A DNA stretch of 53,062 nt, from contig JAFLTQ010000020.1 in the NCBI GenBank assembly GCA_022510385.1, positions 1 through 53,062 of the forward strand, in the 5' to 3' direction. Every line of letters begins with the position of its first letter. Within the stretch, counting starts at the first letter, position 1. Shown here in pieces: positions 15,354 through 24,300 of this stretch. The position numbers were made by a program, and so were the translations under genes. Under the pieces are notes generated by a model. The model was not told the DNA's origin and did not search any database. It saw only the letters and a program-made list of their open reading frames with translations. This DNA comes from Muribaculaceae bacterium. Lineage in GTDB: Bacteria > Bacteroidota > Bacteroidia > Bacteroidales > Muribaculaceae.

Positions 15354-16262
15354 TCAGAAACCATATTTGGTGATATCCATTTGTGAGAAAATCGCTTTCA
15401 ATACAGGAACTGCAATACTGTTTCCAGCCTGTTTGTAAACATAGGTTCTGGGAACTACAATATTGAAGTCATCATTGAAACCTTGACATCTTAATGCCAT
15501 TCTGGGAGATAACCTTCCTTTTAGGACAGATTCATAGTCAAGTAAATCTTCCAAACCTGTTTCCAATTTTATTGGAGCGGGAAACAGAAAATCAGTCTTA
15601 TCCTTGAACCCAATTACAAACAGACGGTTTCTACTGTGGGGAATGCCATAATTCTTTGCATTGAGGATTTGATAATGGATGTCATAACCTAATGTATCTA
15701 AATGGCTTTTGATTACACTCCAATCATAACCGTCATGGATTGTAAGCATGTTGTCTACATTTTCAATTATCCATGCAGCGGGTTGAATTTTGTTTACAAC
15801 TTCCTGAAATGGTTCAAAAAGAGTTCCACGTGTTGGGTCTTCAATCCCTTTTAGTTTCCCAGCTTTTGAGAATGGTTGACAACAAATTCCCGCCATGAAG
15901 ATAGAAATCTTGTCTTTATATCTGGAAAGGTCTGATTTGGCGAACTTGAAAAGGTCATTGTGCCACCTGTCTTCCGTAATATCGTAGTTTGCGAAGTATG
16001 ATTTCTTCACATTACTGTCAATATCACCAGCAAACTCTATTCTGGTCTTGACACCCATCTTTTGAAGTGCATGTTCCATTGCCCCTATGCCAGAACATGA
16101 GGTGCCTATGGTCACCACCTTGTCAGGACAGGAGGGTTTCCTTTCCATCCAAGGTGTTCCGTTCCAGTCGATATTCTGTGGTGAATTCTGCGGTATAACA
16201 GAATTGGAAATGAGAGATGAGTTGTTTCCCTTTACATTGTTGTTAAATTTCTTGGTTTCCAT
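15354..16262 (-). CDS. DNA cytosine-5 methyltransferase with short or missing TRD
   Basis: 302 aa from the ATG at 16,262. A GTG at 16,304 also opens the frame, but it lies in the promoter region defined by the shared -7 element. Motifs: SCSGIG (55-60, motif I), GICCQPFS (125-132, motif IV, catalytic Cys128, with Cys in place of the usual Pro of PCQ), ENV (167-169), SRNR (210-213, motif VIII), SPRMALRCQGF (252-262, motif IX), QAGNSIAVPV (278-287, motif X). Only about 32 residues separate motifs VIII and IX, too few for a normal target-recognition domain and without the PTLT strand. See the neighbouring gene for the missing piece. Orphan enzyme, probably self-protection. Confidence 0.83.
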   Translation of the reverse strand: METKKFNNNVKGNNSSLISNSVIPQNSPQNIDWNGTPWMERKPSCPDKVVTIGTSCSGIGAMEHALQKMGVKTRIEFAGDIDSNVKKSYFANYDITEDRWHNDLFKFAKSDLSRYKDKISIFMAGICCQPFSKAGKLKGIEDPTRGTLFEPFQEVVNKIQPAAWIIENVDNMLTIHDGYDWSVIKSHLDTLGYDIHYQILNAKNYGIPHSRNRLFVIGFKDKTDFLFPAPIKLETGLEDLLDYESVLKGRLSPRMALRCQGFNDDFNIVVPRTYVYKQAGNSIAVPVLKAIFSQMDITKYGF

Positions 16263-16343
16263 TTTATCAATCTTACAGTGTTGAACATTAAGTTTTATTT
16301 TCACTGCAAAATTGTGAGATTTGATTTGTAATAACCCGAAGAG

Positions 16344-16353
16344 CCAATATTGG
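16344..16353 (-). promoter_or_regulatory. CCAATATTGG site D (cytosine methyltransferase gene)
   Basis: Palindrome 81 bp upstream of the ATG at 16,262. The -7 element (ATTTTGCA) follows with exactly 34 bp before TTGCA. Its flank (ACCCAATATTGGCTCTTC in gene direction) is identical to that of site E over 18 bp. Confidence 0.8.
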
Positions 16354-16498
16354 GTCTTCTAAAAGAAAACTTAATTTATTGATTTAAGTTATTGAGAACT
16401 AAACATGTAATATCGAACAGAAAGGAAAACAATTTAAATGTAAACAAAAGGCCCCACACTTGTGAGGCCTAAATATTGATTAAAAGGGTCTATTGAAA

Positions 16499-17506
16499 TT
16501 ATACCAGATTTGGAAATTCTTTCTCCAATCCAAGCAGTTTTACGATTTCTTTACGCAAGTCATCGGTCGCTTTCTCAACCGTAAAAGGTTGGTCTCTTTT
16601 TCCTTCTATGGCAAACTTATCAACAATCTTATCATTTGAAATTTGTTTATGAATTTCTTTACGAATATGGAATCGATATCCGTTAATTGTTGTGTCCCGT
16701 ATAAAATCATCCTTTCCCAATATGCCATTAACCTCATCTGGAACGGCGTCTTGTAATTTATTGTAAATTTTCTTCAAAGTTCTTACTACATCTCCTTGAA
16801 GAATTAAAGGTAATCCTTCGGGATGCAAGATATAAAGGAGATAGACAGCTTTCTCTATGGCTGAAAGTTTTAGTGGAATATCGTCTGATGAAATAAAAAA
16901 ATTACACTCTAACTTTTCTCGCTTTCCTGTATGATGGGCACCAATATTATATTCAGTTTGTTTAATATCTATATTCAGTTTAAATCTGTCCCTGTTCTCC
17001 CATTCCTCCTTCAATCTCGTAAGAATTTCTTGAACGTCAATATCATAGCCATTGGCGAGACACTCTGTAAAAGCTGTTTCAAGCAGTTTGGTAACTTTAG
17101 ATTTAGAAGGTGGATTTTCGGAAAGGGCATGCATCAAATCATCCAGTTCCTCTTCTCGGTTTCCTTTTTGACCTCTGGTTCTGGCCAGTTCTTCCTCGTC
17201 TGGTATAAAGATAATATCTCCCTCCATCTGGTCTGGAATTACAGATGGGGACATGTGTTTCCCATGGAAATAAAGATTGCCAGAAAGTTTCCCTATCTTG
17301 AAAAACAGTTTCCCGTCGTCAAGGTCGGATTGATTTAGATGGATGTTTCCGTCAATATCCACAATCCATTTCTTGTCATCAACAATTTCGTACGATACTT
17401 TCTCTTCCTTATTAGAGAAGAACTCCTCAATCATATTTTTCAGGTCATCCTCCTTACGGATTTCACCTGTTTCACTTCTATCAACTCCTTTTGACCAGAG
17501 ACCCAT
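16499..17506 (-). CDS. Unknown element protein, 335 aa
   Basis: Starts at the ATG at 17,506 (a TTG two codons upstream is less likely). No known domain is certain. The central LSAIEKAVYLLYILHPEGLPL block (about residues 227-247) is reminiscent of uncharacterised Bacteroidetes proteins in which an 'alekalYlLfLrHPeGi' helix is conserved. N-terminal acidic region, no signal peptide or membrane segment. It has its own promoter (TAATTTTG, minus strand) preceded by inverted TTACGAC repeats. No palindrome site, unlike the methyltransferase units. Confidence 0.55.
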   Translation of the reverse strand: MGLWSKGVDRSETGEIRKEDDLKNMIEEFFSNKEEKVSYEIVDDKKWIVDIDGNIHLNQSDLDDGKLFFKIGKLSGNLYFHGKHMSPSVIPDQMEGDIIFIPDEEELARTRGQKGNREEELDDLMHALSENPPSKSKVTKLLETAFTECLANGYDIDVQEILTRLKEEWENRDRFKLNIDIKQTEYNIGAHHTGKREKLECNFFISSDDIPLKLSAIEKAVYLLYILHPEGLPLILQGDVVRTLKKIYNKLQDAVPDEVNGILGKDDFIRDTTINGYRFHIRKEIHKQISNDKIVDKFAIEGKRDQPFTVEKATDDLRKEIVKLLGLEKEFPNLV

Positions 17507-17640
17507 GTTCAATTTTATATTAAGGTTAATCTGTTTACAAAATTACATCATTTATTATAAACTACTTCTTTCCTCTGATATTTCTTTATTACGACGAATT
17601 ACGACTTTCGTAATAGTGTCGTAATTTTAAATCAGATAAA
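17507..17640 (-). promoter_or_regulatory. Promoter and TTACGAC repeats upstream of the 335-aa gene
   Basis: On the minus strand a perfect -7 box TAATTTTG lies about 35 bases upstream of the start. Further up, 17,585-17,628 holds two direct ATTACGAC copies and inverted TCGTAAT copies, giving a cluster of four half-sites related to the TTACGAAAG repeats of element 1. Candidate operator for a shared regulator. Confidence 0.45.
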
Positions 17641-17784
17641 TTTCTATGATTTGGTAAAAACTGGAGGTCGTATTGAATGTAATTTTACCCCACATATAAA
17701 ACATCTTAAATCTATGTTAAGATACAAATATCTATTTTTCAATAACATACAATAAAAGAAGATGTGAAATACCTCATTTTACCC

Positions 17785-17804
17785 CTAAAATAAGCTAAAA
17801 TAAG
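17785..17804 (+). repeat. Tandem 10-bp repeat CTAAAATAAG
   Basis: Two perfect adjacent copies at 17,785-17,794 and 17,795-17,804, in the non-coding gap (17,641-17,861) downstream of the polymerase-like gene. The rest of the gap shows nothing recognisable. Helical-turn spacing suggests protein binding, possibly origin iterons. Confidence 0.4.
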
Positions 17805-17861
17805 GATGTCAGATGTTTATATGTTTTTTCCATCAAAGGTTATATCCTGACATTAAAAAAT

Positions 17862-17902
17862 AAAAAGGAAACCATCAGATAATAATGACAGTTTCCCTTT
17901 TT
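17862..17902 (-). terminator. Terminator of the polymerase-like gene, element 2
   Basis: TAAAAAGGAAAC / GTTTCCCTTTTT stem with a single-base bulge, followed by a T-rich run on the minus strand, 18 bases beyond the stop. Confidence 0.75.
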
Positions 17903-17920
17903 ACATGTTTAAATATCTAA

Positions 17921-19447
17921 TTATTCCACCTTCAAATTAAGCTTGACACCATAATAATCAAGTGATGTATTCTCCATAATGGATTTTACTTTCTCTACAT
18001 CCGAAACCAGACAACCAATGCAGTCATGGACAGTATAAAGGTATTTCACTTCTTGGTCAAGTCTTTTAAGACATTCCTTGATGAACCTTACTTCTTCCTC
18101 CTGTAATTTCCTTGCCAACTCACTGGCGGTATCCTCTGGATTTTTCTTTTTAGGCTTTGGGTCTTTCTTATGTTTCAGGATTTCCTCATAGATAAGAGGC
18201 TCATTATTTTTCAAGTACCAGCACATATTTTTAAGAAACTTGTTCTCCAATGTTTTTGCCTTTTGTGTTTTCACACTTACTATCTTTTTGTCAAACAGAA
18301 ACTTGATTATCCAATGTTTTATCAATGGTCTTAATTTGACATGTGGGTCAGTAGATGTTTCCCTTTTTACCTTATCAAGAATATTCTCATCTTCTTTTGC
18401 CTGTTCCCTTACCTTTTTCTTCTTGCTCTTTTTATTCTTTGATATTTCCTCACTTAAATTCTTGATGATTTCATCTATGGGAACATTAACCAACCCCGTG
18501 ATATCAACCAGCCACTCATAAAAATCCCCTTTTACAGCATGTTCCAGCCATAATGAATTAAATTCTGGGTTATCTTCCTGATGTTTCCTTTTTACCATCA
18601 ACCCTAATAAAGTAGGTTGGGAGTTGGATAAGTCAACCTCTTTGAATTTCTCACCATTGATAGAAAAGAAACCACCATGTCTATAATCAGATTTCATTCT
18701 TGTCATAATTGAATATAGCCTGCCTTCTGGACCATCAATGGTTATTCTCATCCCGCTTTCCGTCTTATGATAAAGGTTCTCAATATTATTGATTAATGAA
18801 AGTTTCTTTAATTCATCCTTACTCAAATCCTTTCTGGAAACTGAACCCCCAAGAATATTATCCTTGTCAGTCATCAGGGAAGAATATAATCCTTCATCCA
18901 CTTCTATGGAATTTAGTGTATCAATCTGTTTATCCCATAACCATTCATCACCAAATTCTGGGATTTCACATGTAAAGTAGTCCTTGTCTTCTTCAAAATG
19001 GATATCAACAAAGAAGTCTTTATCCCATTTCTTGAATTTCCAGTAATCGACCTCATACTGATAACCGTGATTACCCACACTATAACTACAGTTCATCTTC
19101 GTAATATAATCCAGCAGTGAAAGAGCCAGAATAACCTTCTGTGGATATCTCTGACTTTTATAACCTGTTCTTTTGATAAACTCCTCCTGATTATATTCAC
19201 CAAAATAATTGGTGGAAAAGAAACAGTTTCCTATGATAAAGAAACTTCTCTTTAACTTATGGATGTAATCACTTCTTCCTTTCAACTGGTCTTCAAGATT
19301 TACTACCTCCTTACTCTTTGGAAACAACCTCTTTGAATGTGTCCTAAAGAGAACATCTCTATCCTCTTTATCCATCATACTTAAATGCTCTAACAAATCA
19401 TTGAATTCATCTTCATAAATTTCAACTAATCTACTGTTCACTATCAT
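17921..19447 (-). CDS. Polymerase-like protein (family A palm), element 2
   Basis: 508 aa from the ATG at 19,447, chosen because it aligns with the element-1 start (RLVEIYEDEFNDLLEHL versus RVKEIYEVEFNELIIKL). Shares with it DGPEGRLYSIMTRMKS, EVDLSNSQPTLLGLM (motif A), RPLIKHWIIKFLF, which keeps the R-x3-K of polymerase motif B, and TVHDCIGC with Asp475 (motif C). A lysine-rich insert lies around residues 330-350. Best read as a divergent right-hand polymerase of the Pol I/T7 RNAP superfamily serving the element. An alternative is a non-catalytic replication protein keeping the fold. No primase or helicase partner is seen. Sequence identity to the element-1 copy is low, so the two have diverged long ago. 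Confidence 0.55.
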   Translation of the reverse strand: MIVNSRLVEIYEDEFNDLLEHLSMMDKEDRDVLFRTHSKRLFPKSKEVVNLEDQLKGRSDYIHKLKRSFFIIGNCFFSTNYFGEYNQEEFIKRTGYKSQRYPQKVILALSLLDYITKMNCSYSVGNHGYQYEVDYWKFKKWDKDFFVDIHFEEDKDYFTCEIPEFGDEWLWDKQIDTLNSIEVDEGLYSSLMTDKDNILGGSVSRKDLSKDELKKLSLINNIENLYHKTESGMRITIDGPEGRLYSIMTRMKSDYRHGGFFSINGEKFKEVDLSNSQPTLLGLMVKRKHQEDNPEFNSLWLEHAVKGDFYEWLVDITGLVNVPIDEIIKNLSEEISKNKKSKKKKVREQAKEDENILDKVKRETSTDPHVKLRPLIKHWIIKFLFDKKIVSVKTQKAKTLENKFLKNMCWYLKNNEPLIYEEILKHKKDPKPKKKNPEDTASELARKLQEEEVRFIKECLKRLDQEVKYLYTVHDCIGCLVSDVEKVKSIMENTSLDYYGVKLNLKVE

Positions 19448-19481
19448 AATTATAATTATTTTATATATTATCAATTATATG

Positions 19482-19538
19482 TTCCTCACTTCGTGAGGGA
19501 TGAGTTGGTATTCCTCCGTTTCACTACGGAACACCAAC
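19482..19538. repeat. Two hairpins upstream of the polymerase-like gene
   Basis: First hairpin TTCCTCAC-TTC-GTGAGGGA (19,482-19,500), second GTTGGTATTCC ... GGAACACCAAC (19,504-19,538), 35-90 bp upstream of the start. They could fold in the mRNA leader or in single-stranded DNA. Element 1 has direct repeats rather than hairpins here. The rest of the gap to 19,778 shows no gene. Confidence 0.5.
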
Positions 19539-19778
19539 ATCATATATCAAGACATCATCACTGATTTCACATCAGTTCTTCTTCACTTGTCTTATATAAA
19601 TATTTATATTTACATGTGATATGTCCCTATTATTCGCTCACTTGGTAAGGGAACTTTGATTTAAATATAACAAGCTCAAGGAAAATCATTTAGGAGACTG
19701 GATTTTCACAAATCCAAAAGATAATTTATGAGATTTTTGTTTATCACCGTAGTTTCGTTCGTAGTTGATGAATACAAA

Positions 19779-19815
19779 AAAACAGATGGAAGTATTAAAC
19801 CTCCATCTGCTTTTT
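19779..19815 (-). terminator. Terminator of the defence cassette
   Basis: CAGATGGA / TCCATCTG stem, T-run on the minus strand, 22 bases after the stop of the acidic-protein gene. It marks the 3' end of the helicase-methyltransferase-HNH-acidic protein unit. Confidence 0.8.
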
Positions 19816-19836
19816 AACCTGTTTTACTAAAATAAT

Positions 19837-20598
19837 TTATATCTTTGGAATATCCACCACCTTAACTCGAATATCAAGAAACTTAGCCACCTTTTCAATT
19901 TCACTCTTTTTAACGTCGTTTGTAAGTTGGGCATATATGAACCAACCATCTACCTCTTTTTGCCATTCAACCTTTTTTCCTTTCTTAGACAAATCCAATC
20001 GTTTCTCTTTCCCAACCAAAGGATAACCACAATATGAAAAATCTTTATAGTGAGATACCCGTTCTAATCCCATATATTTTAAGGTTTCTACCATTGTTAT
20101 AATTGCATTTTTCTCTATAATGGTTTTTCCCTCATCCAGAAAAATTACTTTGAAAGGAGTTGTATCACCTTTACCACTTCGTGTTATAGTGATATATTCA
20201 TCTTCATCTATTTCTTCAGGTTCGGATATTTCTTCACTATCCTCATCATCCTTTTTCTCTATTCCTTCCCCTTCTTCTTCGATTTCCTCATCAGAAGTTT
20301 CTGGCTCATCTATTACTTCTGACTTAATCATGTCATCAAGAAAAAGAGGTTCATCTTCTAATCCACAGGAAAAGACAGCTTTTAATTCACCACCATCATA
20401 TTTAAGTGATATAAGGACTTTTTCTGATAATTCTTTAACTGGTAGGTCTTTTGGTGCTATGGAAGAATACTTCTCGTTTAATTCTTTCAAATATGGAGTT
20501 TCCTTTTCCCTTATTTCCTGTTTTAGTTTTTCAGGAATTGGAGCTTCATAATCACGAAAGATTTTCCGCAGCTTATAGAGTTCTTCAAGTGTTGCCAT
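19837..20598 (-). CDS. Acidic-linker protein, last gene of the defence cassette
   Basis: 253 aa, not recognised. Residues about 85-135 are extremely acidic (EEIEEEGEGIEKKDDEDSEE). The C-terminal half (about 145-253) looks like a compact alpha/beta domain: TPFKVIFLDEGKTIIEKNAIITMVETLKYMGLERV ... WFIYAQLTNDVKKSEIEKVAKFLDIRVKVVDI. It is 69 bp downstream of the HNH gene and followed by the terminator, so it is probably part of the same transcript. A small-molecule or nucleic-acid sensing or target-recognition role is imaginable, but nothing in the sequence settles it. Confidence 0.55.
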   Translation of the reverse strand: MATLEELYKLRKIFRDYEAPIPEKLKQEIREKETPYLKELNEKYSSIAPKDLPVKELSEKVLISLKYDGGELKAVFSCGLEDEPLFLDDMIKSEVIDEPETSDEEIEEEGEGIEKKDDEDSEEISEPEEIDEDEYITITRSGKGDTTPFKVIFLDEGKTIIEKNAIITMVETLKYMGLERVSHYKDFSYCGYPLVGKEKRLDLSKKGKKVEWQKEVDGWFIYAQLTNDVKKSEIEKVAKFLDIRVKVVDIPKI

Positions 20599-20667
20599 AA
20601 ATCATTTTTTGTGAAATGAGCAATTTTGACTAAAATTATAAAAGGTTTTTTATAAAGGACTTAAGTT

Positions 20668-21375
20668 TTAATTCTCTTGAATATCAGATTTATTATTAAC
20701 ATTTCTTTTTAGTATAATCCTGATAAACGCAGTAGGCCAATATGAAGTAGTTCCATTACTAAATTTAATTTTTTTATTATATCTATTAGCATAGATAAAG
20801 AAGCCTTTTTCGGTAATCTCTCTAATATAATTATCAAATTCAAAATTGACCATGGTTTGCCGTGCTGGTTCTAAATCTGAATATATATCACAGTAATCTG
20901 ATAAAAGTTGCCATATAGAACCTAAAAATTCAGCTTCTTCCTTTGATGAAACAGGGTCATTTGATTTTTCTATTCCCTTTACTCCTTCCAATATTGAAAA
21001 TAATTGAATACCTGTAGTTATCAAATAAAGTTCCTGAGGGTAGTTTGTTTCTGATAAATTTTCTTTAACCCATGCTTCATGCTCTCTCTTTATGTTTTTA
21101 AGTTTCTCTTTTGGATAAATTGAAATATTATTCAAATCGTCAATTTCTTTATGATGATTTCTACACAACAAAATCAAATTATTTTCATTGTCATAATCTT
21201 CTAAATTAGCTTCGAACCGAGGACCAGTTGGTTTACTACTTACGATATGGCATTCTTCTCCAATAATGTAATATTTATTTTCATTATTGGTATTAACCAA
21301 TTCAGCTTTACAAATAGCACATCTATTACCTGATTTCCCCCACAGGTATTTCCTTGATTTTTCAGAAATAGCCAT
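20668..21375 (-). CDS. HNH endonuclease, defence cassette
   Basis: 235 aa. HNH (His-Me finger) domain at about 8-80: CAIC zinc ligands (19-22), GEECHIVSSKPTGPR with His43 (ECHI), NNLILLCRNHHKEID (66-79) supplying the second CxxHH part. Residues 81-235 form an uncharacterised domain with predicted beta strands at the end. It starts 3 bp after the methyltransferase stop, so it is in the same operon and presumably acts with it as the DNA-cleaving effector. All HNH core residues are present. The family also includes homing enzymes, but the operon position favours restriction. Confidence 0.8.
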   Translation of the reverse strand: MAISEKSRKYLWGKSGNRCAICKAELVNTNNENKYYIIGEECHIVSSKPTGPRFEANLEDYDNENNLILLCRNHHKEIDDLNNISIYPKEKLKNIKREHEAWVKENLSETNYPQELYLITTGIQLFSILEGVKGIEKSNDPVSSKEEAEFLGSIWQLLSDYCDIYSDLEPARQTMVNFEFDNYIREITEKGFFIYANRYNKKIKFSNGTTSYWPTAFIRIILKRNVNNKSDIQEN

Positions 21376-21378
21376 CCT

Positions 21379-24300
21379 TTATAAAATTTTAAATTCTTCT
21401 TTAGTTATTGTTATTTCTGGATCTATAAGTAAAATTTCTTCAAAAGATAATCCGTACATCTTATAAATGTATTTATCTATTTCTTTTTGAATAGATGGGT
21501 CAAATTGACCTATCTCTAATAATTTTTTAACAAGACATTCAACTTTTGGAACATATTTCTTATCAAATTTTGGCAATGGCAATTGTTCATATAAATATGT
21601 CTGAATTTCTGGAAAAGCCTCCTCTTTTTTAGTAGAAAATCGTTTTTTATAATAGAAATCTACTAATTTAGAATTTAACCACCCCAAAATGAAATCAGAA
21701 GAATATTCTATTCCGTCACTTAAAGAAATCCCATATATATTTTTATTAAATGCGAATGTCTTATCTTGTGGTGCTTTTGTGGCGGAAATGCAGCTATCAA
21801 CTCTTCTTATATAAATCAATGGTTTATTAAAAAAGTCTTTTAGTCTTTTATGTTCTTTATGGTGAAGTGGTAAAAAGGTATTATCCCATTGTATAGAATA
21901 TTTTGAAGTATCTAAACCTATAAGAGCAGGCATGCCAGATTGTTGTTCTCTTAAATATTTTTTACCGACTTCGGCTCCTCTTTTGGAGGAAGAAATCTCC
22001 CTTAAAAGTATATTATTGGATTTAATCTTATTCAACAAATTTATTAGTTTTTCATCAAGGCCCAAAACCATTTCATAGTTTTCATTTGAAAAGCTATAAG
22101 AGATAGAAAGTTTTGGAAGAGAAATAAAATCCTTTATGTCTTTTTGATATTTATAGATAGCAACATAATTTTGGTCTTGAGGTTCTATTGCGAAAATTGT
22201 AATAACATTTTCAGTAATTGCATCAAATGGATTACATAAAGTCAAAGAAAGAAGTTTTACTTTTGACATAAAAAATTTCCGTTGTTCTTTATCATCTTTA
22301 TTGAGTAGATAAAATTTGGGAGTGATATAGCAGATAATGGATTGTTTTTTGGCAAAACCTTTTCCTGTTTTGCAAGAACACTCAAAGAACATCTTATAAA
22401 GGTCTGTATTCCATTTATATTGAGGCCAGTCACTTTTTTTTGAGACTACATAGGGAGGATTAGCGATAATAATATCAAATCCTTCCGTTGTACCAAACAT
22501 CCATTGAGCGTCAAAGAAATTTGCATAATTATTTTGGTCAAACATATCCCATTTGGCCAATTTTACAGCTCCATCTTCATTTATCGCACCTAATTCTTTT
22601 AATTCATCTAAATAACCTTTTCTAATGTTTCTGATTTCCTCTCTTATCAACCGTTTTTGAGAATTATGTTTTGCAATAAATAGTTTATGATTAGCATTTT
22701 CTAATTGTTTTTTTAATGCAGAAATCGTAGAAGAACCAGTAAACAGATTATTCTCCTCAAGAGATAGCAAAGTATTTGCTGCTACAATCTTAGCTTCCAG
22801 ATTTGGTAAAGGTCTAATACCAAAATTCGTATGAGGGTCATTAGTTGGATTTTGTTCTGCAACTAAAGAAATGAAAAATCTCAATTTACTTATTTGAGTA
22901 GCAATTGGTTGGATATCAACACCAAATATACAATTTTCAATTAAATATAATTTTCGTGCATAGTCAGGGTCATTGACAGTCCTATTAAAAGATTCTTCTA
23001 TGTCTCTACGGCGAGTGGCTAATTCCTCTTTGTCTTTAATGTTTTCATATGCCTCGCGGTCTTTACCCAAAGCCAATTCTAATATAAATTCACGCCATAT
23101 TTCATTGGTAGGGTCGAGTTTCCTTAAAGCATGAACCATCTGTTGAAGAATTCCCATAGGAAAGGCTCCTGAACCACATGCGGGATCTAAAACTTTACAT
23201 TTGTGAAGTGCAGATATTAGAACTTTCCTTTCTTCTTCAGGAACCTCAAAAATATCATCAGAATAATTAAATAATTTCTTTATTGTTTCATTATTGATAG
23301 AGGGACATGCTCTTTTTAAGTATTCAATAAGGCTTTCATCAACCATATAATTAACAATATCACGTGGGGTATAGAAAGAACCTGTTTGTTTACGAGCAGA
23401 AGTTTTTGTTTCTGGATTATAAGATGCCAATAAGTTTTCAAAAGCTTTACCTAATAACTCAGGGTCAAGAGAAACCTCTTGGTCCAAAGGAGTATTTTCT
23501 TCTACTGTGAAATTATATCTTTGTAAAATTGGGATTAAACCACTAATTTTCTGATGTGTTTTAGTTTCATCATCATACCATATAGATAAGTCAATGTCTT
23601 TACCAACTTCTTCACCAAAAAAGAAATAATCAGGGAATGAAAGTTGTTTCCTTGCAACAGAATTTTCAGTAAAGCCGTCATAATACATACCGTATTCTGG
23701 GTCTTCTTTATCTTTATGGTCAAGACATTCAAATAATCCACCATTAAGAAATGGGACTGTTTTATTCGCTATTTCCAACAATTTATCTGCTCCACCTTCC
23801 TTGAATTCTGATTTATAACGTAGAAGATTATTGATATTGAAATCATCATTTTTACCTTGAAAAGTTCTTTCTTTTCTAAATCTTCTGTTTTCTTCATTAC
23901 CACTTTCCTCATCCACTATTGGCCTATTTAGCATTGCAAAGAAAAGGTTCTGGAGAATTAACCTGTAATACTTACTTTCCTCTGGATTATAAAATATGGT
24001 GTCAGTGGAGTGTGGGTCAAAATTTTCAATGAAATTCTCTCGAATAGCATTTTCATCAAAGAATTCCTCTGGAATAAGTTTCTTTTGTTTAAGAAACCAA
24101 ACGAAAATCAATCGGGTAATTAGACGAATAACAGCCTCATGGTTATATTTGGTATCATCTTCTGTTGTTTTGATGTCATTGGGAAACTTGACTTTGCCAC
24201 TCCCAATAACCCATGCATACCATTCTGATAATTCAGTATAGAATTTCTTGGTAAGGAGTTCAGATGAGAATACATCCAACCAATGTTTATAAAGCTCATC

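Noticed and set aside
16263..16304. Longer start (GTG) for the cytosine methyltransferase
   Set aside because: The GTG lies inside the -7 region defined by the five-promoter alignment, so it would be at or before the transcription start.
20120..20551. 143-aa Ser-rich plus-strand ORF
   Set aside because: It is the complement of the acidic GAA/GAT-rich region of the 19,837-20,598 gene; the composition is a by-product of that repeat-like stretch.
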